64,000 bases of DNA from Humidesulfovibrio mexicanus. GTDB taxonomy: Bacteria > Desulfobacterota > Desulfovibrionia > Desulfovibrionales > Desulfovibrionaceae. The position numbers and the translations under genes were made by a program. Under the pieces are notes generated by a model. The model had not been told where the DNA came from. It ran no database searches and saw only the letters and a list, made by a program, of their open reading frames with translations. Where the stretch lies: assembly GCF_900188225.1 (NCBI RefSeq), contig NZ_FZOC01000003.1:372001-436000 (forward strand), read 5' to 3'. Every line of letters starts with the position of its first letter. Positions within the stretch are counted from its first letter, which is position 1. Below are positions 8,244-16,220 of this stretch, in pieces.

Positions 8244-11141
8244 TTACCAGTCCACCGGAAGGCGCGCCTTTTGCCCGGCCTTGTTCTGGAACAGCACGTA
8301 GCGGTGTTCCCGGCCGAAAAGATACAGGTCGCGCGTCACGGCCACGTCCTGGCGGCAGTAGCGGGCGATCTCGTCCACGCGCCCTTCCTTCCACCATTGC
8401 AGGGCTTGCAGGCCATCGGCGCTTTTGCCCACGTTCAGGGTGGCCTGGGCCAGGTTGTCCAGCTTCAGCCGGTAGCCCAGGCGTTCGTGCACATGGGCCA
8501 GCATGTCCAGGGTGGGCAGCCGCCGGTAGGCGAAGGGGTGTACCCCGGCCAGCACGCCGTAGTCAAACCGGATGATGTTGAAGCCCACCACAAGGTCGAA
8601 GGATTTCAGGCGCTCGGCCAGGGCCGGGATGTCCTCCTGCGCATAATCGATGAACTCGTCAGGGCCGGAGTCGTACAGCACGGCCACGCTCACGCCCATG
8701 AGGTCGGGCCGGGTCCAGCCTCCGGCCTCGGCGGCGCTTCTGCGGGTCTCCACATCCAGCACGCCGTAGCGCCTGGGGGTGACGACGGCGGGCGCGCCGG
8801 GCTGCGTTGCTTGTTCAGGCATGGCGTCCTCCTCCTTTGGGGTCGGGGTGATGCTGGGCGGGCGGTCCTCTCCGGGTGCGCCACAGCACAGTTCCTGCAG
8901 CAGAAAGCGCGCAGCGGCCTTGTCGATGGGCCGGTTGCCGCTGCCGCACTTGGGCGAGTGCACGCAGGACGGGCAGCCCAGCTCGCAGGGGCAGTCCGTC
9001 ACCACGGCCAGGGTGCGCGCAAGCAGCTCCTCCGCGCGATTGAAAGCCTCCCGCGCCAGCCCCGCGCCGCCGGGCATGGCATCGTAGATGAATACGGCCG
9101 CGCCGCCGGTTTGCGGATGCATGGGGGTGCTTATGCCGCCCAGGTCGTTCCGGTCGGTCAGCACCAGCAGCGGCAGAATGCCGATGGCCGCGTGCTCCAC
9201 GGCGTGGATGCCGCCCATGAAATGCAGGTACTCGGCCTCGGCTGCGCGCCGGGCCTCGTCGGGCACGTCGAACCAGATGCCTTCCGTCTCGAACACGCTG
9301 GGCGGCATGTCCAGCGCAACCATGCCCAGCAGCTCGCCGCCGCGCGTGGAGCGCTTTTCGTATCCGGTGATGTGCTCGGTGACCTTGAGCCGGGCCAGGC
9401 TGACGCGCGTGCCCAACAGTTCGCGTCGGCCCAGTATTTCGAGGATCTCCGTATCCTTGCTGGAGCGCACGCGGGTGGAGAAGCCTACCCTGGCGGCGCG
9501 CGCCTTCACCGTTGCGCCGGGGATGTCCAGGCTGTGCACCAGGTAGCTGCGGCCCCGGTGCAGGTACACCGCGCCGGGATGCGTCTCGCGCCGGGCGCGC
9601 AGGGAGTCCACCGCGCCGATGACCTCGCCCGTGTCCGCGTCCTCGATGCTGATCTGGCTGCCCGCGCCGCGCAGGTCCACGTTGTGGTGCGGCCGCTTGC
9701 GCGGGGAGAGAACCTCGCGGCCGTCTGCGCTTTCCAGCAGTTCGCCGCTGGCAAGCAGGGAAGCGAGCGCCTGGCGCGCGCCGGGGCCGTCCAGGTAGCT
9801 TTCCCCCCCGCGCGAGAGGTCCAGGGGCAGCTCCGCCGCGGCGCACACCATGTGCCGGGGGAGTATGACCGGGTTGGCCGGGTTCAGCACGGCGTTTTCC
9901 GGCGGCCGGGCGAAGAAGTCCTCCGGGTGGCGCATGAAGTGCTGGTCCAGGGCGTCCTCCTGGGCCACCAGCACCACGGCGCTTTCGCGCATGGCGCGCC
10001 CCACGCGGCCGCCGCGCTGCAGGGTGGCCATGACGCTTCCCGGGTAGCCCACCAGGATGCACAGGTCCAGCCCGCCGATGTCGATGCCGAGTTCCAGGGC
10101 GCTGGTGCTGATGACGGCGAGCAGGTCTCCCGAGGCCATGCGCGCCTCGATCTCGCGGCGCTCTTCCGGCAGAAAACCTGCGCGGTACGCGCTGATCCGG
10201 TCCTTGAAGCGGCCGCTTTTGTCCCCGGCCCACAGGGCGATGAGCTCGGTCATGCGGCGGCTTTTGGCGTACACGATGGTCTTGAGCCCGCGCGACAGCG
10301 CGGCCTGCAGCAGCTGGATGGCGGCGGAAGCGGGCGAATCCTCCGGGTTCAGGAAGATCATGTGCCTGGCCCCGGAAGGGGCGGCGCTTTCGGTGACGGG
10401 CATGGCGTCGAGCCCGGTGAGCTGGCGGCAAAGCTCCGCCGGGTTGCCCACCGTGGCCGAGCAGAACACGAAGCAGGGATCGGAGCCGTAATGGCGGCAC
10501 AGGCGCATGAGCCGCCGCAGCACCTGGCTCATGTGCGCGCCCAGCACGCCGCGGTAGGTGTGGACTTCGTCCAGCACCACGTGGGTGAGGTTGGCCAGGA
10601 CCTGCGCCCAGGCCCCATGGTGCGGCAGCAGGGACAGGTGCAGCATTTCCGGGTTGGTCAGAAGCAGGTTGGGCGGCCGCTTGCGTATCTTGGCCCGTTG
10701 CGAGGGCTTTGTGTCGCCGTCGTAGATGGCGGCGCTGGGGCGCGATGGCTCCGGCAGGCCGCCGGTCAGCTCCGTGAAGCCGCGCAGCTGGTCCTGGGCC
10801 AGGGCTTTCAGCGGGTACACGGCCAGGGCGCGGCTGTCCGGGTTCTGCAGCGCGGCCTCGATGACGGGCAGCTGGAAGCAGAAGGTCTTGCCGCTGGCGG
10901 TGGGCGTGGCCACCACCACGTGCCTGCCCGCGCGCAGCAAATCGGCGGCCAGGGCCTGGTGGGCGTACAGGGCCTCCACCCCGCGCGCGGCCAGCAGTTC
11001 GCCAATGGCCGAGGCCCAGGGCCGTCGGGGCGCGGCGAAGGCGGCCTCGCGGCCGGGCAGCAGGCGGTGGTGGCGCACCTGCCTTCCCAGGCGCTCGCTG
11101 GCGAGCAGGGCTTCGACGTATTCGGCGACCGGCGAATTCAT
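8244..11141 (-). CDS. MrfA-like helicase fused to MrfB-like exonuclease
   Basis: A 965-residue protein. Residues ~55-700 are a superfamily-2 helicase with Walker A ATPTASGKT, a DEVH box (VVLDEVHTYRG), motif III SAT and motif VI QRGGRVGRA. A DUF1998-like region follows with a Cys cluster (CPCELGCPSC...KC) that binds metal in MrfA-type helicases. Residues ~775-965 are an RNase H-like 3'-5' exonuclease: GVLDVETR, NIIRFDYGVL and YCRQDVAVT carry the three acidic motifs. In Bacillus the same two activities are separate proteins, MrfA and MrfB, which act together on mitomycin-C-type damage. Here they are joined in one frame, with a perfect internal ribosome site at the junction. The start at 11141 is the first ATG with a plausible site; upstream in-frame sequence is intergenic in character. 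Confidence 0.8.
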   Translation of the reverse strand: MNSPVAEYVEALLASERLGRQVRHHRLLPGREAAFAAPRRPWASAIGELLAARGVEALYAHQALAADLLRAGRHVVVATPTASGKTFCFQLPVIEAALQNPDSRALAVYPLKALAQDQLRGFTELTGGLPEPSRPSAAIYDGDTKPSQRAKIRKRPPNLLLTNPEMLHLSLLPHHGAWAQVLANLTHVVLDEVHTYRGVLGAHMSQVLRRLMRLCRHYGSDPCFVFCSATVGNPAELCRQLTGLDAMPVTESAAPSGARHMIFLNPEDSPASAAIQLLQAALSRGLKTIVYAKSRRMTELIALWAGDKSGRFKDRISAYRAGFLPEERREIEARMASGDLLAVISTSALELGIDIGGLDLCILVGYPGSVMATLQRGGRVGRAMRESAVVLVAQEDALDQHFMRHPEDFFARPPENAVLNPANPVILPRHMVCAAAELPLDLSRGGESYLDGPGARQALASLLASGELLESADGREVLSPRKRPHHNVDLRGAGSQISIEDADTGEVIGAVDSLRARRETHPGAVYLHRGRSYLVHSLDIPGATVKARAARVGFSTRVRSSKDTEILEILGRRELLGTRVSLARLKVTEHITGYEKRSTRGGELLGMVALDMPPSVFETEGIWFDVPDEARRAAEAEYLHFMGGIHAVEHAAIGILPLLVLTDRNDLGGISTPMHPQTGGAAVFIYDAMPGGAGLAREAFNRAEELLARTLAVVTDCPCELGCPSCVHSPKCGSGNRPIDKAAARFLLQELCCGAPGEDRPPSITPTPKEEDAMPEQATQPGAPAVVTPRRYGVLDVETRRSAAEAGGWTRPDLMGVSVAVLYDSGPDEFIDYAQEDIPALAERLKSFDLVVGFNIIRFDYGVLAGVHPFAYRRLPTLDMLAHVHERLGYRLKLDNLAQATLNVGKSADGLQALQWWKEGRVDEIARYCRQDVAVTRDLYLFGREHRYVLFQNKAGQKARLPVDW
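8820..8838 (-). promoter_or_regulatory. Internal Shine-Dalgarno and ATG at helicase/exonuclease junction
   Basis: On the minus strand AAAGGAGGAGG (8838-8828) precedes an in-frame ATG (8822-8820) by an ideal distance, inside the fused gene. Translation from here would give a stand-alone 192-residue exonuclease (8244-8822). This suggests either an ancestral pair of genes joined by loss of a stop codon, or dual expression of fusion and free nuclease. Confidence 0.55.
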
Positions 11142-11230
11142 GCTCCGCAGTGTAGGGCAGAAGCGCTTCGGGCGGAAGGGGGCGGCCCCATGGCCGGGCC
11201 GCAAGTGTCCGCCATATTTTGCTCCCTGTA

Positions 11231-11288
11231 TTGACATATTACGAATTGCGTGATTAAGGGCAATGCATGTTATTTTTTCACGCTTCGT
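11231..11288 (+). promoter_or_regulatory. hydAB promoter with dyad operator
   Basis: A consensus -35 TTGACA (11231-11236) is followed, after 16 bp, by ATTAAG (11253-11258) as a weak -10. An imperfect inverted repeat, ACGAATTGCGTGA (11241-11253) and TCACGCTTCGT (11278-11288), has its left arm between the -35 and -10. The low match of the -10 and the dyad placement suggest a regulated promoter. No known operator consensus fits exactly. Confidence 0.5.
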
Positions 11289-11352
11289 AACACTGTGCGG
11301 TGTGGTCCGCGCAGTGCGAGGAGAGGTGTGTCCCAAAATCTGGAGGTGCAAG

Positions 11353-12609
11353 ATGCAAGAAATGGAAAAGGTGATGATGAAGGGGAGCGCCCCGAAAAAC
11401 GTCGACCCGAACAGGTTTTCGTTCGTCCAGGTTGACGCGGCCAAGTGCGAGGCCTGCGGCACCTGCGACGAGGTGTGCAAGACCGGAGCCATCCAGCCCG
11501 TGGGCAAGGACGAGAAGCGCCAGGTCGTCGACCCGGCCGCGTGCATCAACTGCGGCCAGTGCCTGGTGAACTGCCCCTACGGCGCCATTTATGAGGAAGT
11601 GTCCTTCGTGGACGAGGTGTTCAAGGCCCTCAAGGATCCCGACACCATCGTGGTTTCCATGCCTGCCCCGGCCGTGCGCTATTCCCTGGGCGAAGCCTTC
11701 GGGATGCCTCCGGGAACGCATGTGGGCGGCAAGATGCACGCGGCCCTGCGCAAGTTGGGCTTCAAGTACGTCTGGGACAACGAGTACACCGCCGACCTCA
11801 CCATCATGGAAGAGGGCACGGAGCTGCTCAACCGCGTGAAGCATCCGAGCCACCACGCGCCCCTGCCGCAGTTCACGTCCTGCTGCCCGGGCTGGGTGAA
11901 GTTCGTGGAGTCCTTCTACCCCGAACTGCTGCCGCACGTGTCCAGCGCGCGTTCGCCCATCGCCATGCTCGGCCCCCTGGCCAAGACCTACGGCGCCAAG
12001 GAGACCAAGACCAATCCGGCGAAGATCTTCACCGTGTCCATCATGCCCTGCATCGCCAAGAAGTACGAGGGGCTGCGGCCGGAGATGTCCGCCAGCGGCT
12101 ACCGCGACATCGACGCCACCATCACCACCCGCGAACTGGCCTACATGATCAAGAAGGCCGGCATCGACTTCAACAAGCTGAAGGACGAGGAAGCCGATCC
12201 GGTGCTGGGCATGGCCACCGGCGCGGCCACCATCTTCGGCACCAGCGGCGGCGTCATGGAAGCCGCCCTGCGCCTGGCCTACGAGGTGCTTTCCGGCGAC
12301 AAGCTGGCCAATGTGGACCTGAAGGCCGTGCGTGCCCACGAGGGCATCAAGACCGCCAGCATCGACGTGCCCAAGTTCGGCAAGGTGAACGTGGCCGTGG
12401 CCAGCGGCCTGGACAACGCCAAGAAGCTCTGCGACGAGGTCAAGGCCGGAAAGAGCCCGCACCACTTCATCGAGATCATGACCTGCCCCGGCGGCTGCGT
12501 GAACGGCGGCGGCCAGATCCTGAACCCCAGCGTGCGGACCGCGGATTCCGGCTGTTCCAAGGTCTTCGCCGAGATCAACAAGCGCCTGGCCATGCGGGCC
12601 AAGGCCTAG
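11353..12609 (+). CDS. hydA: Periplasmic [FeFe] hydrogenase large subunit
   Basis: A 418-residue protein, close to the 421 residues of the Desulfovibrio enzyme. Two ferredoxin motifs lie at residues ~32-42 (CEACGTCDEVC) and ~64-74 (CINCGQCLVNC). The H-cluster motifs are complete: L1 TSCCPGW (175-181), L2 MPCIAKKYE (231-239) and L3 MTCPGGC (376-382); the first Cys of L1 is the proton-relay residue. It interconverts H2 with protons and electrons. There is no signal peptide; in Desulfovibrio the large subunit leaves the cell with the Tat signal of HydB, encoded 28 nt downstream. The ATG at 11353 is chosen because GGAGGT lies just upstream, although the frame is open further. L3 has Thr and Asn at positions often Ala and Cys/other. 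Confidence 0.95.
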   Translation: MQEMEKVMMKGSAPKNVDPNRFSFVQVDAAKCEACGTCDEVCKTGAIQPVGKDEKRQVVDPAACINCGQCLVNCPYGAIYEEVSFVDEVFKALKDPDTIVVSMPAPAVRYSLGEAFGMPPGTHVGGKMHAALRKLGFKYVWDNEYTADLTIMEEGTELLNRVKHPSHHAPLPQFTSCCPGWVKFVESFYPELLPHVSSARSPIAMLGPLAKTYGAKETKTNPAKIFTVSIMPCIAKKYEGLRPEMSASGYRDIDATITTRELAYMIKKAGIDFNKLKDEEADPVLGMATGAATIFGTSGGVMEAALRLAYEVLSGDKLANVDLKAVRAHEGIKTASIDVPKFGKVNVAVASGLDNAKKLCDEVKAGKSPHHFIEIMTCPGGCVNGGGQILNPSVRTADSGCSKVFAEINKRLAMRAKA

Positions 12610-12637
12610 CCCACAGGTTGACAAGGAGGAAACGACA

Positions 12638-12994
12638 ATGAGTGAACACATGGACTGCACCCGCCGCCAGTTCCTGAAGATCGCGGGCACCGCCGCCGCC
12701 GTGGCCGCCGTGGCCACAACCCTTCCCGGCATCGCCACCGAGGCCCAGGCCGCGGAGCTTGACCTGCTGACCAAGCGCCAGACCGGGGTCTACGCCGCGG
12801 ACGCCAATCCCAAGCTGTACAAGCTGCGCAAGTCCCAGGACAATCCCATGATCAAGAAAATCTACGCCAAGGACGGCTTTTTGTCCGAAGGCCCCTGCGG
12901 GCACAAGTCCCACGAGCTGCTGCACACCCACTATGTGGACCGCAGCGCGAGCATCAAGGCCCTCAAGGCCAAGGGCATCAAGCTGAAGGCCTAG
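12638..12994 (+). CDS. hydB: Periplasmic [FeFe] hydrogenase small subunit, Tat signal
   Basis: A 118-residue protein. The N-terminus has a twin-arginine motif CTRRQFLKIAG followed by a hydrophobic Ala/Val stretch and an AQA cleavage site near residue 36. The mature part carries RQTGVYAADA, RKSQDNPMIKKIY and GHKSHELLHTHY, all conserved in Desulfovibrio HydB. This subunit wraps around the large subunit, replacing its missing C-terminal part, and supplies the export signal for the heterodimer. AGGAGG lies eight bases before the ATG. Co-transcription with hydA is near certain. Confidence 0.92.
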   Translation: MSEHMDCTRRQFLKIAGTAAAVAAVATTLPGIATEAQAAELDLLTKRQTGVYAADANPKLYKLRKSQDNPMIKKIYAKDGFLSEGPCGHKSHELLHTHYVDRSASIKALKAKGIKLKA

Positions 12995-13163
12995 CCCAGC
13001 CGGAACAACGCCTGTCGAATCCAGCGGCCTGAGGAGAGGATGCGTCCGAATCCGAGGGCTGCCCTGCACAAGGCTTCATGCGCGACCGCGCGCGGCACCG
13101 GCGCTGTCGCCCAGGGTCGCGCAAGCCCTTCGCGGTGACGCGAACGTACCGGGAATCCGTGAA

Positions 13164-13670
13164 TCAGCGCAGCCGCTTGAGCGCGGCGTCCAGCTCGGCG
13201 CGCACCTCGGCCAGGGAATGCACGAGGATGGGCGGCTTGGGCGCGTCGCTGTCCAGGTAGCGGGAGAAGGCCTGGAAATGCGAACGCGCGGCGTTTCGCA
13301 GCGCCGGGTCGTTGTCGATTGTCGGCGTGCGCAGCAGGGCCTGGCCCATGTTGAAGTGCGCCAGTTGGTAGCCGCCTGCAATGGCCTTGGCGTATTGGGC
13401 CATGGCCAATTCGTCGTCGCCCTGGCGTGCGGCGATGACGCCCAGGTCGCCGTGGGCCTCCGCCGCCTCCGGCGTGCCTTCGTACAGCGCGATGAGCTTG
13501 TCGTAGTTGGCCTTGGCGAAGCCCAGGTTGCCGATGCGCAGGAAGCGCTCTCCCTGGTGCAGCAGCACTGGGGCGGGCTCGGCCGCGCGGGCCGCCGTCG
13601 GCGGCGCGGCGAGTGGCGCGGCAAGGGCCGTAAAAACGGCGAGACACAGAATGCGGGCGGTGCGGGGCAT
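13164..13670 (-). CDS. Secreted TPR-like protein
   Basis: A 168-residue protein. The ATG at 13670 is preceded by GGAGGA and gives a clean signal peptide (ARILCLAVFTALAAPLAAPP, cleavage near ARAA). The mature part has two to three TPR-type helix pairs: GERFLRIGNLGFAKANYDKLIALY, AEAHGDLGVIAARQGDDELAMAQYAKAI, and AHFNMGQALLRTP. It ends in a helical segment. TPR proteins act as protein-binding scaffolds, here in the periplasm. It is convergent with hydB, so the two are not co-transcribed. A role in hydrogenase assembly is possible from location only. Confidence 0.7.
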   Translation of the reverse strand: MPRTARILCLAVFTALAAPLAAPPTAARAAEPAPVLLHQGERFLRIGNLGFAKANYDKLIALYEGTPEAAEAHGDLGVIAARQGDDELAMAQYAKAIAGGYQLAHFNMGQALLRTPTIDNDPALRNAARSHFQAFSRYLDSDAPKPPILVHSLAEVRAELDAALKRLR

Positions 13671-13797
13671 GATTCCTCCAGAATGCTGCATGGACGATAG
13701 TGACACGAATTTTCATATCATGCAATATTTCGGCTATTGGCGACGCGCGCTTCAACGCCAAGGACAGATGGGGCGACATAAATGCTTTCGGCATGGC

Positions 13798-13826
13798 TTG
13801 AAATCGCGGGCCATGGGTGCTACGAA
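13798..13826 (+). promoter_or_regulatory. Possible promoter of TM1266-like/TonB/DHS operon
   Basis: TTGAAA (13798-13803), a 17-bp spacer and TACGAA (13821-13826) form a weak sigma-70-type promoter just ahead of an A/T-rich stretch and the AAGGAG site of the gene at 13860. Confidence 0.35.
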
Positions 13827-13859
13827 ATACAAATAAATAGCACAAAAGGAGCATGTGCC

Positions 13860-14138
13860 GTGACTCAACCTCAGCCCGGCGTCGGCCTGGTGGGTGTCCG
13901 TTTCGAGGATGCCCGCGAGGCCCTTGGGAGCATCGAAGACGTTTTGGCCGCCTTTCCGGATGTGGTGCTGGCCCGCATGAACATACCGCATCTGGATGCA
14001 AGCCCGGAGGTGGCATCCGGCCTGCTTACCCTGGTGGTCCGCGCCAGCACCGACCAGATGGGCGCGCTGGCCGGGCGGCTGGGGATGCTCAAGAACGTGC
14101 GCGTCAAGTCCGTGTTCCTGGAGGAGGCCCCCCTGTGA
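13860..14138 (+). CDS. TM1266-like [FeFe]-hydrogenase-system protein
   Basis: A 92-residue protein with a GTG start behind AAGGAG. It is a single ferredoxin-fold/ACT-like domain: LVGVRFEDAREALGSIEDVL, then LLTLVVRASTDQMGALAGRLGMLKNVRVKSVFLEE. The block 'TD.MGAL.G.LG....VRVK' is the signature of the TM1266 family, described as a putative regulator of iron-only hydrogenase systems and often found near their genes. That it lies about 0.9 kb from hydAB supports the call. It has no DNA-binding domain, so direct transcriptional control is doubtful; ligand sensing or protein contact is more likely. Its stop overlaps the TonB receptor start. Confidence 0.8.
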   Translation: MTQPQPGVGLVGVRFEDAREALGSIEDVLAAFPDVVLARMNIPHLDASPEVASGLLTLVVRASTDQMGALAGRLGMLKNVRVKSVFLEEAPL

Positions 14139-16189
14139 ACCGTTCCGGGCACGCCGCGCGCTGCCGATTCCGCATCAGGATTCCCTTGGGCCTTGGGCTT
14201 GCCGCCGCCCTCTCGCTTGCCCCGCTTGCAGCCTTTGCGGCTGAGGACGGAGGTGCAACGGTGACCCTTGATCCCGTTGTGGTCACCGCGCGCGGCATCC
14301 CGGTCCCGGCGTCCAAGACCCCTGGCGGCGTGGGCGTGGTCACCGAGGAGGAGATCAGGCGGAGCGGCGCGGTGTCCCTGCCGGAGGTTTTGGCCAGGAT
14401 CCCCGGCGTGGCCAAGAGCGGCGACTCGCCCTGGAGCTCGGACGTGAGCATACGCGGCCTGGGGCGCGACTCCGTGGTCATTCTGGTGGACGGCGTGCGT
14501 CTGAACATGACCACGGACATCAACGGCAGGCTCGCCGCCGTGAACCAGAACGACATCGAGCGCGTGGAGGTTCTGAAAGGCCCCATCAGCGCGCTTTACG
14601 GTTCCGGCTCCATCGGCGGCGTGGTGAACATCATCACCAAAAAAGGCCGCTTCACGAAGCAGCAGGAGGTCCATGGACAGGCCTCGCTTGCGGCCTCCAC
14701 CAATCCCCAGGGCCCGGACACCTACGGCAACCTTTCTGTTTCCGGCGAGCGATACTGGCTCATGGGCTCCGGCGGCTGGCGCGAAGGCAAAAGCTATTAC
14801 GACGGCCGTGGCGACAAGCAGCAGAATTCCCAGTTTGAGGATTGGCAGGGCAAGCTGGCCGGGGCCTTCAAGTGGACCGGCGAGCACGAGACCATGCTCC
14901 AGTACCAGTCCGTGGACGGCAGCCAGATCGGCGTGCCCGGCGGCAACTCCGGCGGCCTGCCGGCGAACGCGGACTTGACCCTGCGCGAGAACGACCGCCG
15001 CTTCGTGCAGCTGGTGCATACCTGGACGCCCAGGAATATGGCCCTCACCGAGTCCAGCCTGGACCTGTCCTGGCAGCTCATCGGCCGTTATCCCCGGCTG
15101 GACAACTACAGCTCCGGGGCCATCGCCTGGCAGCAGCCCAGCGCCACCCACGAGACCCTCACCGGCCGCTGGAAGAATGTGCTGCGCCTCAATGACCACA
15201 CGGTGGTGGCCGGGGCCGAGGTATCCAATTGGGACATGCGCTCCCGCGCGCAGGTGATGACCAAGGCGGGCGTGACCAGCAACGCCATGCCCGTGCCGGA
15301 CTCGAGCCAGATGGTTTCCGGAGCCTTTGCCGAGGACGACTGGAAGCTTGCGCCGGACTGGACCCTGAACCTGGGCGGCCGGGTGGACGCGGTGCACATC
15401 ACCAACGGCGGCGGCACGGTGATCTCGCGCTCCGGCGGGGAGAAGAACGACACCAACTGGGGCGGGCACGCGGGCCTCACCTACGTCGTGAGCGACCCCT
15501 GGTCCGTAAGCGCCATCGCCGCGGCCAGCTACCGCACGCCCAACATCCTGGAGCTCTACAAGCGCATCAACCTGGCCGGGGGCATGGTGGAGCAGGGCGA
15601 CCCGAACCTGAAGCCCGAGGAGAACCGCTTCTTTGAGCTGGCCCTGGACCGCGCGGGCGAGACCCTGCGGCTGCATACCAGCCTCTACGCAAACTTCCTG
15701 CACAACTACATCACCCGCGAGCAGACCGGGGCCAGCACCTACACCATGACCAACGTGAACACGGCGGAGATCTACGGGGCGGAGCAGTCCGTGGAATGGG
15801 ACTTCGCCGCGGGCTGGACGGCCTACGCCAACGCCGCCTACACGCAAGGCCGCGATGAAACCCACGGCACCTGGCTGCCGTTCATTGCGCCGTTTTCCGG
15901 CCTTGTTGGCGTGAAGCAGAGCATCGGGGCCTGGTGGTGGAGCGTGGAAAGCCAGTGGGCGGCGGAGCAGAACAACACCACGCCCACAGGGACCAAGGGC
16001 GACTCCTGGGCGGTTGTGAACGCGCGCACCGGGTACAGCCTCATGTCCGGCGAGTACCGGCACGAGTTCACGCTGGGCGTGAACAACCTGACCAACGCCT
16101 CCTACCAGAACTACATGGCCAGCTCGCGCGGGGTCAGCTACCGCGAGCCCGGAATCAACGCCTACGCCAACTGGAAGGTCAGCTTCTAG
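14135..16189 (+). CDS. TonB-dependent outer-membrane receptor
   Basis: A 684-residue receptor with GTG start overlapping the previous stop (GTGA). A signal peptide ends near AAFA (about residue 38). Residues ~45-165 form the plug: VTLDPVVVTARG (TonB-box region), IPGVAKSGDSPWSSDVSIRGLG, VILVDGVRLN and IERVEVLKGPISALYGSGSIGGVVNI are typical. The remainder is the 22-strand barrel, ending YANWKVSF with the C-terminal Phe needed for outer-membrane insertion. Such receptors import iron chelates, cobalamin or other metal complexes with ExbBD-TonB energy. Its coupling to a hydrogenase-linked gene suggests a metal, but the substrate is not shown. GAGGAGG inside the upstream gene serves as ribosome site. 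Confidence 0.88.
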   Translation: MNRSGHAARCRFRIRIPLGLGLAAALSLAPLAAFAAEDGGATVTLDPVVVTARGIPVPASKTPGGVGVVTEEEIRRSGAVSLPEVLARIPGVAKSGDSPWSSDVSIRGLGRDSVVILVDGVRLNMTTDINGRLAAVNQNDIERVEVLKGPISALYGSGSIGGVVNIITKKGRFTKQQEVHGQASLAASTNPQGPDTYGNLSVSGERYWLMGSGGWREGKSYYDGRGDKQQNSQFEDWQGKLAGAFKWTGEHETMLQYQSVDGSQIGVPGGNSGGLPANADLTLRENDRRFVQLVHTWTPRNMALTESSLDLSWQLIGRYPRLDNYSSGAIAWQQPSATHETLTGRWKNVLRLNDHTVVAGAEVSNWDMRSRAQVMTKAGVTSNAMPVPDSSQMVSGAFAEDDWKLAPDWTLNLGGRVDAVHITNGGGTVISRSGGEKNDTNWGGHAGLTYVVSDPWSVSAIAAASYRTPNILELYKRINLAGGMVEQGDPNLKPEENRFFELALDRAGETLRLHTSLYANFLHNYITREQTGASTYTMTNVNTAEIYGAEQSVEWDFAAGWTAYANAAYTQGRDETHGTWLPFIAPFSGLVGVKQSIGAWWWSVESQWAAEQNNTTPTGTKGDSWAVVNARTGYSLMSGEYRHEFTLGVNNLTNASYQNYMASSRGVSYREPGINAYANWKVSF

Positions 16190-16220
16190 GGCGCGGGCAC
16201 AGGGAACATCGGAGCAACAT

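Noticed and set aside
7656-11234. Long plus-strand open frame opposite the helicase gene
   Set aside because: The helicase motifs on the minus strand are unmistakable; the opposite frame has shadow composition and no recognisable domain.
13860-14138. NikR-type nickel regulator
   Set aside because: The fold is ACT-like, but there is no ribbon-helix-helix DNA-binding part, and the sequence block fits TM1266 far better.
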